Source: UBA947 sp031550975
Lineage (GTDB): Bacteria; Cyanobacteriota; Vampirovibrionia; Gastranaerophilales; Gastranaerophilaceae
Direction: 5' to 3'
DNA length: 64,000 nucleotides
Assembly: GCA_031550975.1 (NCBI GenBank)
Contig: JAVBOC010000005.1
Location: forward strand, 137,966 to 201,965
This document shows, in pieces, positions 17,567 to 25,616 of this stretch; the stretch's first letter is position 1; each line of letters opens with the position of its first letter. Under the pieces are notes generated by a model, which saw nothing but the letters and a program-made list of their open reading frames with translations, had not been told where the DNA came from and made no database searches. The position numbers and the translations under genes were made by a program.

Positions 17567-18083
17567 TTAAAAAAAATTCGTTTAGCATTTTTTTTAAAAA
17601 TATATCACAATCGACCGCTTTTGAAATTTCTAAATTCAAGGCGGTTGTTTTTTGGTCAGAAACTTGTGATAGGGCTTCTGGCACTGCGTTTAAATTTACG
17701 CCCACGCCAAGCACAAGTCCTTTAAATTTATTCCCGCGGGTTGAGGTTTCACAAAGAATTCCTGCAATCTTTTTCCCGCCCACTAAAACATCATTCGGGT
17801 GTTTGATTTCCGGTTCAATGCCGTAGGTTTTTAAGACTTCGCAAAGTGCTTGCGCCATTTTTAAAGTATAGCAGGAGTATTCGTCTTTAAAGGTATCTGA
17901 TGGTTTTAAGATGATTGAGACAAATAAATTATCCCCGCCAAAATCCACCCATGAGCGCTCAAACTGACCGCGGCCGGCTGTTTGTCTGCCGGTGTGAATT
18001 ACAGTTTTGTCTGCCAGCTGCTCTATGTTTTCCTTCGCGTAAGTGTTTGTTGAAGGTAGTTCATCAAAGTAGATTATTTCCAT
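17550..18083 (-). CDS. birA: Biotin-[acetyl-CoA-carboxylase] ligase
   Basis: 177 residues, catalytic domain only, with no N-terminal DNA-binding domain. The substrate loop TAGRGQFERSW (35-45), the KHPNDVLVGGKKIAGIL block with the biotin-contacting Lys, and GVGVNLNAVP are all present. The enzyme forms biotinyl-AMP and attaches biotin to carrier proteins such as the acetyl-CoA carboxylase subunit. It is short: it ends soon after the catalytic core and lacks most of the usual C-terminal SH3-like domain. Without the DNA-binding domain it should not act as a repressor. Confidence 0.85.
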   Translation of the reverse strand: MEIIYFDELPSTNTYAKENIEQLADKTVIHTGRQTAGRGQFERSWVDFGGDNLFVSIILKPSDTFKDEYSCYTLKMAQALCEVLKTYGIEPEIKHPNDVLVGGKKIAGILCETSTRGNKFKGLVLGVGVNLNAVPEALSQVSDQKTTALNLEISKAVDCDIFLKKMLNEFFLTNNDV

Positions 18084-18194
18084 ATATCCATTTTAACTTG
18101 AAAATAAATTTTCAGCGTAATAAAATTGTTGCAGGGAAAGGGAGCATTCGATAAAACCTATAAAGCAAAGCAGATGCGAGCGTCTAGGTGGACA

Positions 18195-18220
18195 GATCCT
18201 GAATCAACTTCAGGATGACA
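18195..18220. repeat. Palindromic repeat fragment (REP-like)
   Basis: GATCCTGAATCAACTTCAGGATGACA, a short palindrome matching one half of the 90-base elements at 29152 and 30556. It lies between birA and atpB. Confidence 0.7.
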
Positions 18221-18332
18221 ACCGAGCGAGTGCATGACTCAATGAAAGCGACAATGAAAATGTCAGTGGGATTTGAAAGGTTTTGCAAAAGCGCTTCCGA
18301 AAAAGTCGTATGTTATATTAGAAAAGGGACAA

Positions 18333-19028
18333 ATGGAACATTGGGTGCAGAGCTTTAATATCGCAGGGCATGTAGTGTCTTTAAATATGGATACCTTGAT
18401 TACCATGTGGCTTACTATGGCGCTGTTGTTAGTGCTGGCACTTGTTACAAACGCTAGAGTTTCTGTTGTTCCAAATAAATTGCAGATTATTGGCGAAGGG
18501 ATTATTAACTACTTCGTTGATATCTCAAAGTCGACTATGGGCGAAAGAGCGGCTTATCAGCACTCACCGTTGTTGCTGACGCTGTTTTTCTTTATCTTAA
18601 CCGCAAACCTTGTAGGACAGCTTCCGTGGCATTTGATCCACTTGCACCACGGGGAATTGGCCTCTCCAAACAATGATTTAAATATGACCGCAGCGATGGC
18701 GCTTGTTGTGTCTATTTATTATATTTTCTATGGCGTGAAGAAAAAAGGGTTCAAGTTCTTTTTCCACGGGATTAGTATGGACGGGATCATAATCTCACTT
18801 GTTGACCTGTTGGAGCACTTTGTGCGTCCGTTTTCGCTCGCGCTTCGACTTTTTGCAAACATTCTTGCCGGTGAAGTTTTAGTCTTCACCTTTGTAAGTT
18901 TGTGTGCATACGTATTACCATTACCGTTTATGCTGTTTGAATTATTTGTCGCGTTGATACAAGCACTTGTGTTTACGCTATTATCAACAGTATACATAGC
19001 AATGGCAGTACAAACCGAGGAACACTAA
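18333..19028 (+). CDS. atpB: ATP synthase subunit a (Fo)
   Basis: 231 residues from the ATG at 18333 (AAAAGGGAC upstream); a TTG start 20 codons earlier is unlikely. It is a polytopic membrane subunit forming the proton half-channels. It carries the essential arginine region VRPFSLALRLFANILAGEVLV and the C-terminal helix FELFVALIQALVFTLLSTVYIAMAV. First gene of a cyanobacterial-type cluster a-c-b'-b-delta-alpha-gamma. Confidence 0.95.
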   Translation: MEHWVQSFNIAGHVVSLNMDTLITMWLTMALLLVLALVTNARVSVVPNKLQIIGEGIINYFVDISKSTMGERAAYQHSPLLLTLFFFILTANLVGQLPWHLIHLHHGELASPNNDLNMTAAMALVVSIYYIFYGVKKKGFKFFFHGISMDGIIISLVDLLEHFVRPFSLALRLFANILAGEVLVFTFVSLCAYVLPLPFMLFELFVALIQALVFTLLSTVYIAMAVQTEEH

Positions 19029-19067
19029 AAAATACTAAATAAAAATAAAAATAAAAAGGAGAACATT

Positions 19068-19316
19068 ATGACAGTAGAACAAGTAGTAGCACAAACTTCA
19101 GAAATGGCTAAACTAGGCGCAGGGATTGCAATTGGTTTTGGAGCAATCGGCGGAGGCTTAGGCCTTGGTATTGCAACAAAAGGTGTGTTAGATGCGATTT
19201 CAAGACAACCGGCAATCAAAGACACAGCGCTCGTTAACTTTCTAATCGGTGCGGGCCTTGCAGAAGCAACAGCGATTTATGCGCTTGTAGTAGCACTTCA
19301 ATTGCTTGCAAAATAG
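19068..19316 (+). CDS. atpE: ATP synthase subunit c (Fo ring)
   Basis: 82 residues forming a two-helix hairpin: helix 1 is Gly-rich (GAGIAIGFGAIGGGLGLG), the polar loop has RQP (46-48), and helix 2 holds the ion-binding Glu66 (AGLAEATAIYALV). There is no Gln in helix 1 and the residue after Glu66 is Ala, so the known sodium-binding pattern is absent and proton coupling is more likely (inference). A strong AAAAAGGAG precedes the ATG. It follows atpB by 39 bases. Confidence 0.95.
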   Translation: MTVEQVVAQTSEMAKLGAGIAIGFGAIGGGLGLGIATKGVLDAISRQPAIKDTALVNFLIGAGLAEATAIYALVVALQLLAK

Positions 19317-19387
19317 TGAATGGTGAGTTGTGAATGGTGAATAGTTCGTTTAATTCGCTTCACTCATAAAATAACTCAAGGAGAAAA

Positions 19388-19804
19388 ATGGAACTGAATG
19401 CAACATTTCTAGTAGCAATGGTTAGTTTTATTTTGTTCATCGCAATAATGAACAAGATATATTACAAACCGATTTTAAACATCATCAATGAGCGCAAAAA
19501 CCTCATTGATGGAAACTACTGTGAAGCGCAAAATTCCAGAGAACAAGCCGGCATGTTATTGGCAGACAAGGAGCAAAAGCTTTTGTTTGCGTCTAAAGAG
19601 GCAAAAGAAATCGTGAACGATAGAGTTAATGTGTCCGCCCAAGATGCGCATGCACAAATTGACGCAGCAAAACAGCGTTCGCAAGCAGAGGTCGCAGAAG
19701 AAAAAAGCCGCTTGAATGACGATGCGCAGAGAGTGGATTTAACTGAACATGTTGAAGACCTTGCACAAAGAATTTCAAGTAAAATTCTTGGAGGGCGTGC
19801 GTGA
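19388..19804 (+). CDS. atpG2: ATP synthase subunit b' (peripheral stalk)
   Basis: 138 residues: one N-terminal membrane helix (ATFLVAMVSFILFIAIMNKIYY), then a long charged helix for the stalk. Its place between c and b and its short length fit the b' subunit of cyanobacterial and chloroplast-type enzymes, which pairs with b. It has AAGGAG 6 bases before the ATG. The stop overlaps the next start region. The family symbol varies (atpF', atpG, atpX). Confidence 0.85.
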   Translation: MELNATFLVAMVSFILFIAIMNKIYYKPILNIINERKNLIDGNYCEAQNSREQAGMLLADKEQKLLFASKEAKEIVNDRVNVSAQDAHAQIDAAKQRSQAEVAEEKSRLNDDAQRVDLTEHVEDLAQRISSKILGGRA

Positions 19805-20295
19805 TGGATTTCATGGGAATTTGGAACTACTTAGTCAAAAGCAACGCATTTAACTTTGCACTCATGATTTTGTTCTTTGTGCTAATCGATAGAAAAGTTC
19901 ATTTCGGCGCGCTTATTGAAGGGGCAAAAAACAAGGTTATTGAGAGTATAGATAAATCAAAAGAAGAAAAAAACCACGCACAAAAAGAACTAAAGTCGGC
20001 AAAAGGCGAAGTCGCAAGAGTCGAAGAAGATGTAAAAGAGGCTCTAAAAAACGCTAAATCTCAGGCAAAAATGCTCGTGCAGCAAATCACAGAACGTGCT
20101 GAAAATAAAGTTAAGGCAATTGAAACCGGCGCACAAAAAGCGCTTGAGTCTGAAGAGAAAAAGCTCTCCTCAGGTCTTACTGCAAAAACCGCAAAAGATT
20201 CTGTCGAACTTGCCAGAACAAAAATCCTAAAAATGCTTGAGGAAAATCCGAAGCTACACGAACAATTTATAGAAGAAAGTATTGAACAAATATGA
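19801..20295 (+). CDS. atpF: ATP synthase subunit b (peripheral stalk)
   Basis: 164 residues with an N-terminal membrane helix (FNFALMILFFVLIDR) and a long coiled-coil stalk rich in Lys, Glu and Ala. The start is GTG at 19801 or ATG at 19804; both are served by GGAGGG, and both overlap or abut the b' stop. It forms the b/b' heterodimer that holds the catalytic head through delta. It overlaps atpH by 4 bases. Confidence 0.9.
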   Translation: MMDFMGIWNYLVKSNAFNFALMILFFVLIDRKVHFGALIEGAKNKVIESIDKSKEEKNHAQKELKSAKGEVARVEEDVKEALKNAKSQAKMLVQQITERAENKVKAIETGAQKALESEEKKLSSGLTAKTAKDSVELARTKILKMLEENPKLHEQFIEESIEQI

Positions 20296-20819
20296 TGGGA
20301 AAAATTTCAAGAATATCAACTATAGCCAAAAACTACGCAAACGCATTAATCGAAATCGAAGATGCGGGAGCGGAGCTGGATGTTGTCAGCGAAATTTTGA
20401 AGAGTTCCCCTGATCTTGTGTCGGCTCTTGTTAGCCCGGCAATTCCGGAAGCGCAGAAATCAGCGGTTATTGATGAGGTTTTCTCAAAAGACATTAGCCC
20501 TAAAATGGTCGAATTCCTAAAGATTCTAATAAACAAAAATCGTTTCAAGGAGTTTGATGGCATTGTTGCGGCATACAAAGGAGCCATTGATAAAACAAAA
20601 AACATCGCACATGTTGAAGTCGTTTCAGCGGTGGAATTAAACGATAAAGCAAAAGAAAAAATCACCGCAAAATTAACCCAAAAATTAAACAAAACAATCC
20701 AGACTCAATGGAGTTTAAACCCTGAAATTATCGCAGGATTGGTCGTTAAGATTGGCGATGACGTAATTGATGCGAGTGTAAAAAGCAAAATCGACCAGCT
20801 TGAAAAAGCCTTGGTCTAA
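20292..20819 (+). CDS. atpH: ATP synthase subunit delta (F1/OSCP)
   Basis: 175 residues. The OSCP/delta signature is present: ISTIAKNYANALIEI at the N-terminus and the C-terminal block WSLNPEIIAGLVVKIGDDVIDASVKSKIDQL. It links the b/b' stalk to the alpha subunits. The ATG at 20292 overlaps the atpF stop; a second ATG lies one codon later. In cyanobacteria atpA usually follows directly; here 937 bases separate them, filled by an opposite-strand gene. Confidence 0.93.
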   Translation: MMGKISRISTIAKNYANALIEIEDAGAELDVVSEILKSSPDLVSALVSPAIPEAQKSAVIDEVFSKDISPKMVEFLKILINKNRFKEFDGIVAAYKGAIDKTKNIAHVEVVSAVELNDKAKEKITAKLTQKLNKTIQTQWSLNPEIIAGLVVKIGDDVIDASVKSKIDQLEKALV

Positions 20820-20827
20820 AATAATAT

Positions 20828-21532
20828 CTACGAAGTCATCCAGGCAGGCCATCTTTTACCTTCGCTGCTATACGCAATTTTTCTTGCTGCCATTGCTGCA
20901 CTTGTACTTTGTCTTAGCTCCTGAAACAAAGCCTTTAGCCTTGCATGATAAGGCCCACCCAGTTCTTCTTTGTGTTCAATAATGCCGCGAAAGTAATGAA
21001 AGATTGCTGTAGGGCTCTGTGCATTTGCAGCTAAATATTCTGCAGTTGCAACATTGTCTGCTTGTCGTTTTTTTGCGGTATCTGTGCTGTTCTCAGCGAT
21101 GACCCTTCTGACTGTGTCTATCTCTGAGGCGTCCGCTATTCCTTTACCCGCTTTTAACTCAAACTTTTCTACTGGTGCTGTATTGCTGATATTCTCCAAA
21201 ATATATTCCCGGGCTTTTCGTAAGTCCCACTCCTTGGCAAAATCTGATAGTGCTGCATCCACTTTGCTGAAGCTCACTGTTTCTTGGGTGCCAAGATCTT
21301 TTTGAATCCTTGCTTCTGCTTCTCTTAAAAATTCTCGCCATTTTGTTAATTCAGAAAGACTGTCACAGACTTGCTGAAAAACACTTTGCCCCTTGTTGCT
21401 GATTGGCTGAATAGACTTGCGGAACTCCGCTACCTCGGTGCTTAAAAATGTTGCCACTTGTTTGTTCGGCATAGCCGATTTAAATGCTTGGTTGTTTGTT
21501 GGTTGCGAATTGCCTATTGCATAAATTCTCAT
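20828..21532 (-). CDS. Leader-motif protein inserted in the ATP synthase cluster
   Basis: 234 residues of unknown function. The N-terminus MRIYAIGNSQPTNNQAFKSAMPNKQ has the leader pattern (basic/hydrophobic start, polar linker, Phe motif AFKSA at 16-20), with Lys where others have Gly. The body is strongly helical and charged (FLSTEVAEFRKSI, ALSDFAKEWDLRKAREYIL). No signal peptide or membrane helix. The gene lies between atpH and atpA on the opposite strand, 8 bases from the atpH stop, and splits an otherwise conserved operon. Confidence 0.6.
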   Translation of the reverse strand: MRIYAIGNSQPTNNQAFKSAMPNKQVATFLSTEVAEFRKSIQPISNKGQSVFQQVCDSLSELTKWREFLREAEARIQKDLGTQETVSFSKVDAALSDFAKEWDLRKAREYILENISNTAPVEKFELKAGKGIADASEIDTVRRVIAENSTDTAKKRQADNVATAEYLAANAQSPTAIFHYFRGIIEHKEELGGPYHARLKALFQELRQSTSAAMAARKIAYSSEGKRWPAWMTS

Positions 21533-21704
21533 ATTTTTCCTTCTTGCATGTGTTGTTCTTCTATCCTAAAACGCATAAAAAGTTTTTTGAACACTTATTC
21601 GCCTATATCGGAGTAAATATTTACACATATTTACATTGAGCCAAAATTTAGCCTGAATTTTACCCGAATAATTGTCAATTTGCCCCATTGCAATATTATT
21701 TTTA

Positions 21705-21713
21705 TGATATAAT
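21705..21713 (+). promoter_or_regulatory. Extended -10 promoter for atpA
   Basis: TGATATAAT, a TGn extended -10 element with a consensus TATAAT, lies 44 bases before the atpA start. No good -35 is seen at 17 bases, which is usual for extended -10 promoters. It would let atpA-atpG be transcribed despite the intervening opposite-strand gene. Confidence 0.6.
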
Positions 21714-21756
21714 TAGGGGTAAGAGAGACGAATTAAATAAGGGTAGGGGTACAGAT

Positions 21757-23268
21757 ATGGCACTAATAAGACCGGACGAGATTAGCTCAATTATTAAGAG
21801 CAAAATAGAGAATTTTGACCTGCAGGCAGAAGTTGCAAATACCGGAACGGTAATCGAGGTAGGTGACGGGATTGCGCGTGTTTACGGGCTTCGTAATGTT
21901 ATGGCAAGTGAGCTTGTAACGATTGACGATGGGCATGATACGTTAGCTATGACACTTAACCTTGACGAAGATAATGTCGGGGTTGTAATTTTGGGTGAAT
22001 ACACCCATATCAAAGAAGGCATGACTGTTAGAACAACAGGCAGAATTGCTTCTGTTCCGGTTGGCGAAAATATTATCGGAAGGATTGTTGACCCGACAGG
22101 GAAACCGCTTGATGGCAAAGGGGATTATGAATACTCTAAAACCCGTCCAATTGAGCGTGTTGCACCGGGGATTGTTACCAGAAAATCGGTTCACCAGCCA
22201 TTGCAGACAGGTTTAACTGCGATTGACGCCCTAACACCAATCGGCCGCGGACAGCGTGAGCTAATCATCGGCGACCGTCAAACAGGTAAAACAGCGATTG
22301 CGATTGACACAATTATCAACCAAAAAGGTAACGGCGTAATTTGTATTTACGTTGCAATTGGTCAAAAAGCCTCTACTGTAGCACAATTGGCGAAAACTTT
22401 TGAAGAATTCGGCGCAATGGATTACACAATTATCGTGTCGGCAACAGCAAACGTTCCGGCGCCATTGCAATACATCGCTCCGTTTGCGGGAGTTACGATT
22501 GGGGAAGAATTCCTTGATCAAGGCAAAGATGTTCTTATTATTTATGATGACTTGTCAAAACACGCGCAAGCATATCGTGCGATGAGTTTGTTGTTGAAGC
22601 GCCCGCCGGGACGTGAAGCGTACCCTGGGGACGTTTTCTACTTGCACTCACGTCTATTAGAACGTGCGGTTAAGTTGTCTGATGAGTACGGCGGCGGCAG
22701 CATTACAGCGCTTCCGATTATCGAAACCCAAGCGGGAGACGTATCTGCGTATATCCCGACAAACGTAATTTCTATTACAGATGGACAAATCTTCTTAGAA
22801 AGCAACTTGTTTAACAGCGGGGTGCGTCCGGCAATTAATGCGGGGATTTCGGTTTCTCGTGTTGGCGGTGCGGCTCAGACTAAGGCGATTAAACAGGTTG
22901 CGGGTAAATTAAGGCTGGATTTAGCTCAATACCGCGAACTTGAGGCGTTTGCTCAGTTTGCGTCTGACCTTGACCAGGCAACTAAAAACCAACTTTTGCG
23001 CGGTGAGAAACTGACTGCTGTACTAAAACAGCCGCAATATCAGCCATTGAGCGTTGCTCAGCAGGTGAGTGTTCTGTTTGCTGCAAACGAGGGCTGGTTG
23101 GATGATGTTCCGACCAATGAAATCGGGCGTTTCAAAAAAGAATGGTTTGTTTATCAGGAAGCAAATTTGCCTGACTTGAACAGCCGTCTAAATGATGCTG
23201 ATGGACTTTCAGATGATGACAAAGCGTTCTTGTGCGGACACCTTGAAAAATTCAAAAAGACTTTTTAG
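21757..23268 (+). CDS. atpA: ATP synthase subunit alpha (F1)
   Basis: 503 residues from the ATG at 21757 (AGGGGT upstream), giving the usual N-terminus MALIRPDEISSIIKSKIENF. Non-catalytic nucleotide-binding subunit of F1. It has Walker A GDRQTGKT (about 172-179), the DDLSKHAQAYR block and the alpha/beta signature PAINAGISVSRVGGAAQ. Normal length. Separated from atpH by an opposite-strand gene and carrying its own promoter. Confidence 0.97.
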   Translation: MALIRPDEISSIIKSKIENFDLQAEVANTGTVIEVGDGIARVYGLRNVMASELVTIDDGHDTLAMTLNLDEDNVGVVILGEYTHIKEGMTVRTTGRIASVPVGENIIGRIVDPTGKPLDGKGDYEYSKTRPIERVAPGIVTRKSVHQPLQTGLTAIDALTPIGRGQRELIIGDRQTGKTAIAIDTIINQKGNGVICIYVAIGQKASTVAQLAKTFEEFGAMDYTIIVSATANVPAPLQYIAPFAGVTIGEEFLDQGKDVLIIYDDLSKHAQAYRAMSLLLKRPPGREAYPGDVFYLHSRLLERAVKLSDEYGGGSITALPIIETQAGDVSAYIPTNVISITDGQIFLESNLFNSGVRPAINAGISVSRVGGAAQTKAIKQVAGKLRLDLAQYRELEAFAQFASDLDQATKNQLLRGEKLTAVLKQPQYQPLSVAQQVSVLFAANEGWLDDVPTNEIGRFKKEWFVYQEANLPDLNSRLNDADGLSDDDKAFLCGHLEKFKKTF

Positions 23269-23388
23269 CGGATTTCGGCAAGGGCGCCGCGTGAGCAATG
23301 CGAACCCAGCCCGCCCAGGTGAGGAAAACCACGCTTTTCCGAGCCGCCGATAATGCAAGACATGAGATAGGAATATTGATAAACAGTA

Positions 23389-24327
23389 ATGACTAACTTA
23401 AAAGACATTAAAAACCGAATAGTCAGCGTTGAGAGCACAAAGAAAATTACTCGTGCTATGAAGATGGTTGCGGCGGCGAAGGTTAAAAAGGCCGAGAATA
23501 CCGCTAAAGTTGCGCGTCCGTTCACTAACGAACTCAACGAAATGTTTCGCAAACTTCTGCATGCAGTTGGCGGGGATTATAGTTCAGCGACATTAAAAAT
23601 CAAATCAGCGGTGGACAATTACCCGGAACTTTTGCAGGTACGCGAAATCAAATCCGTCGGCTTGCTTGTAGTGACTTCAAACAAAGGGTTAGCGGGTGCT
23701 TATAACGCGAATGTTGTTAGAAAAACTGTCAGCAAAATTGAAGAATACAATGCGCAGGGCATTAAAACGATTCTTTTTATTGTTGGTCAAAAGGGTATTG
23801 GACCGTTAAAAAGACGCTGTGCAGGATTAAACTGCGAGGTTGCCAAAACTTATTTAAGCGTTATGAACGACCCGACAGGTAACGCTTCAAACCTTCTGAC
23901 AGAAGACCTTGCCGAATATTTTGTTAACGACAAAATTGATAAAATTGAAGTTATAACAACACGTTTTAGAAATATGATGAGCTATGCGGTAGAAGAATGG
24001 ACAGTCTTGCCGTTGGATGAAAGCAGCGGACTTGGGAACAATCAAGTGCTAAGCTCCAAACCTGAGGCTGTTATGGAATTCACACCGGACTTGCACCATA
24101 TTTTGCAAAAAGTTGTGCCACTCTATATTACTAATATCATTTTCCACTCAATCCTTGAGGCTCAAGCGAGCGAACTTGCTTCAAGAATGACTGCGATGTC
24201 GGCGGCTTCGAGCAATGCTGAAAAAATGATTGGCGAGCTTTCAATCCAATACAACAAATCCCGTCAGGATGCGATTACGCAGGAGTTGATTGAGGTTGTG
24301 TCCGGCGCTAACTCCCAGCAGGGGTGA
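23389..24327 (+). CDS. atpG: ATP synthase subunit gamma (F1 rotor)
   Basis: 312 residues. The N-terminal helix IKNRIVSVESTKKITRAMKMVAAAK and the C-terminal helix with ELASRMTAMSAASSNAEKMIGELSIQYNKSRQDAITQEL form the rotor shaft. The middle region (VLPLDESSGLGNN onward) has only a short segment where photosynthetic cyanobacteria carry a longer regulatory insertion, so that control is probably absent. The 120-base gap after atpA is GC-rich and contains a small hairpin (GGAAAA/TTTTCC at 23323-23340). Beta and epsilon are not in this window, as expected for a split cyanobacterial arrangement. Confidence 0.95.
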   Translation: MTNLKDIKNRIVSVESTKKITRAMKMVAAAKVKKAENTAKVARPFTNELNEMFRKLLHAVGGDYSSATLKIKSAVDNYPELLQVREIKSVGLLVVTSNKGLAGAYNANVVRKTVSKIEEYNAQGIKTILFIVGQKGIGPLKRRCAGLNCEVAKTYLSVMNDPTGNASNLLTEDLAEYFVNDKIDKIEVITTRFRNMMSYAVEEWTVLPLDESSGLGNNQVLSSKPEAVMEFTPDLHHILQKVVPLYITNIIFHSILEAQASELASRMTAMSAASSNAEKMIGELSIQYNKSRQDAITQELIEVVSGANSQQG

Positions 24328-24335
24328 GTAGTTTC

Positions 24336-24416
24336 GTCGTGTTGAGCTTAGCGAAACTTCTCTAAGTTAATGTTATAATAAAAGATATTGAGATTCTTAG
24401 CGCTGCTCAGAATGAC
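24336..24416. repeat. Palindromic repeat element (second subfamily)
   Basis: Left arm GTCGTGTTGAGCTTAGCGAA and right arm ending CTGCTCAGAATGAC are roughly inverted copies around an AT-rich centre. The same type is at 28129-28211. It lies between atpG and the PurD-like gene. Confidence 0.65.
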
Positions 24417-24444
24417 GGTAGTGTGTAGAAGATGAAGGAGTAAC

Positions 24445-25581
24445 ATGATACAAGCTGCGAAAAAAATCCTTATTGTCGGAACAGGGCTGAAAGAATACGC
24501 GCTTGCTAAAAAACTCTCCCAGTATGGAGAAATTTTTGCTGCACCGGGAAACTCTCTTATGGCAGAATTTGCGACGCTTGTTGATATAAGAGAGGACAAG
24601 CCTCAGGAATTGTTAGGCTTTGCGATTAAGAACGAAATTAATTTGACAATTGCATGTTCAAACAAAGCGATTGCAAATGATATTTCTGATATTTTTCATT
24701 CTAATCACCAATTGATTTTCGCGCCGACTCCGCAGGCAGCGGATTTTGTGTTGAGCAAATCTATGGGCAAAAAGTTTTTACACAAATTGCACGCTTCGAC
24801 TCCAAAGTTCGGAACTTATTCTGATGCAAAACTGGCAACAGATTATTTAAAAAACTCCAATTTCCCGGTCATTATCAGCGGGGAAGAAGACGGAGCAGGG
24901 GTTGCCACTACTGTCGGAGCGGCGGTAAATATCATTGACGAATTACTTTCACAAGATGAAAAGAAAATCATTATTGAAGATTATGTTTACGGGCATCATT
25001 TTACTTTTTATGTTGTAACTGACGGGTTTTATGCGGTGCCGATTTTGTCAGCGGCGGATTACAAATACACCCAGGATGAAAAAAGAGAACTTTTTATGCA
25101 AAGCGTTGGGACGTATGCGCCGGATTATAAGATTTCAGTGGAATTAGAAGACATGCTTATGAAAAATGTTGTGATGCGGGCGCTTGCTGATAAAGAGCAT
25201 CAAGGCCATCCGTATTCGGGGATTTTGGGTGTTAATTGCGTCTTGAAAAACGACGGCAAATACAGTGTAGAGAACTTCACATCATTTTTCCAAGACCATG
25301 ACGCACAGGCAGTTTTGGAACTAATCGATGAAAACTTATACAAACTTTTTGAAGCTTGTGCTGCAGGTGCGTTTGCGGATGATTATGAACATATTAAAAT
25401 GAGCGAGAACTCGGCGGTTTCGTGCTTAATATTTTCTGACAATAGTTGTAAAAATGCATCAGATGTCATAACCAGTGCCGCCGCAACCCTTTCAAGGGCG
25501 CGTAAAAATCTGTGCGAAGATATTTGTTCGACTGAATATAAGGGCAAAACATTTTGCCAAGAAATTTGTGCTGTCGAATAG
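24445..25581 (+). CDS. Degenerate PurD-like ATP-grasp protein
   Basis: 378 residues related in layout to phosphoribosylamine-glycine ligase: an N-terminal KILIVGTGLKEYALAKKL nucleotide-fold motif, an ADFVLSKSMGKKFLHKL helix, an ATP-grasp-like stretch (FPVIISGEEDGAGVATTV) and GHPYSGILGVNCVLK. The metal/ATP site that reads E-x-N-x-R-x-G-D in true PurD (present in the 13927 gene) is replaced by VENFTSFFQDHDAQ, and the GGMG block is missing. It is therefore probably not an active GAR synthetase; a changed substrate or a regulatory role is possible. The C-terminus is Cys-rich (five Cys in about the last 45 residues). Confidence 0.65.
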   Translation: MIQAAKKILIVGTGLKEYALAKKLSQYGEIFAAPGNSLMAEFATLVDIREDKPQELLGFAIKNEINLTIACSNKAIANDISDIFHSNHQLIFAPTPQAADFVLSKSMGKKFLHKLHASTPKFGTYSDAKLATDYLKNSNFPVIISGEEDGAGVATTVGAAVNIIDELLSQDEKKIIIEDYVYGHHFTFYVVTDGFYAVPILSAADYKYTQDEKRELFMQSVGTYAPDYKISVELEDMLMKNVVMRALADKEHQGHPYSGILGVNCVLKNDGKYSVENFTSFFQDHDAQAVLELIDENLYKLFEACAAGAFADDYEHIKMSENSAVSCLIFSDNSCKNASDVITSAAATLSRARKNLCEDICSTEYKGKTFCQEICAVE

Positions 25582-25616
25582 TTGAAAAAAATCTCAACAT
25601 CATTATAAATAAAGAT

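Noticed and set aside
19068..19316. Sodium-coupled ATP synthase c ring
   Set aside because: The helix-1 Gln and the Ser/Thr after the helix-2 Glu that mark sodium binding are both missing.
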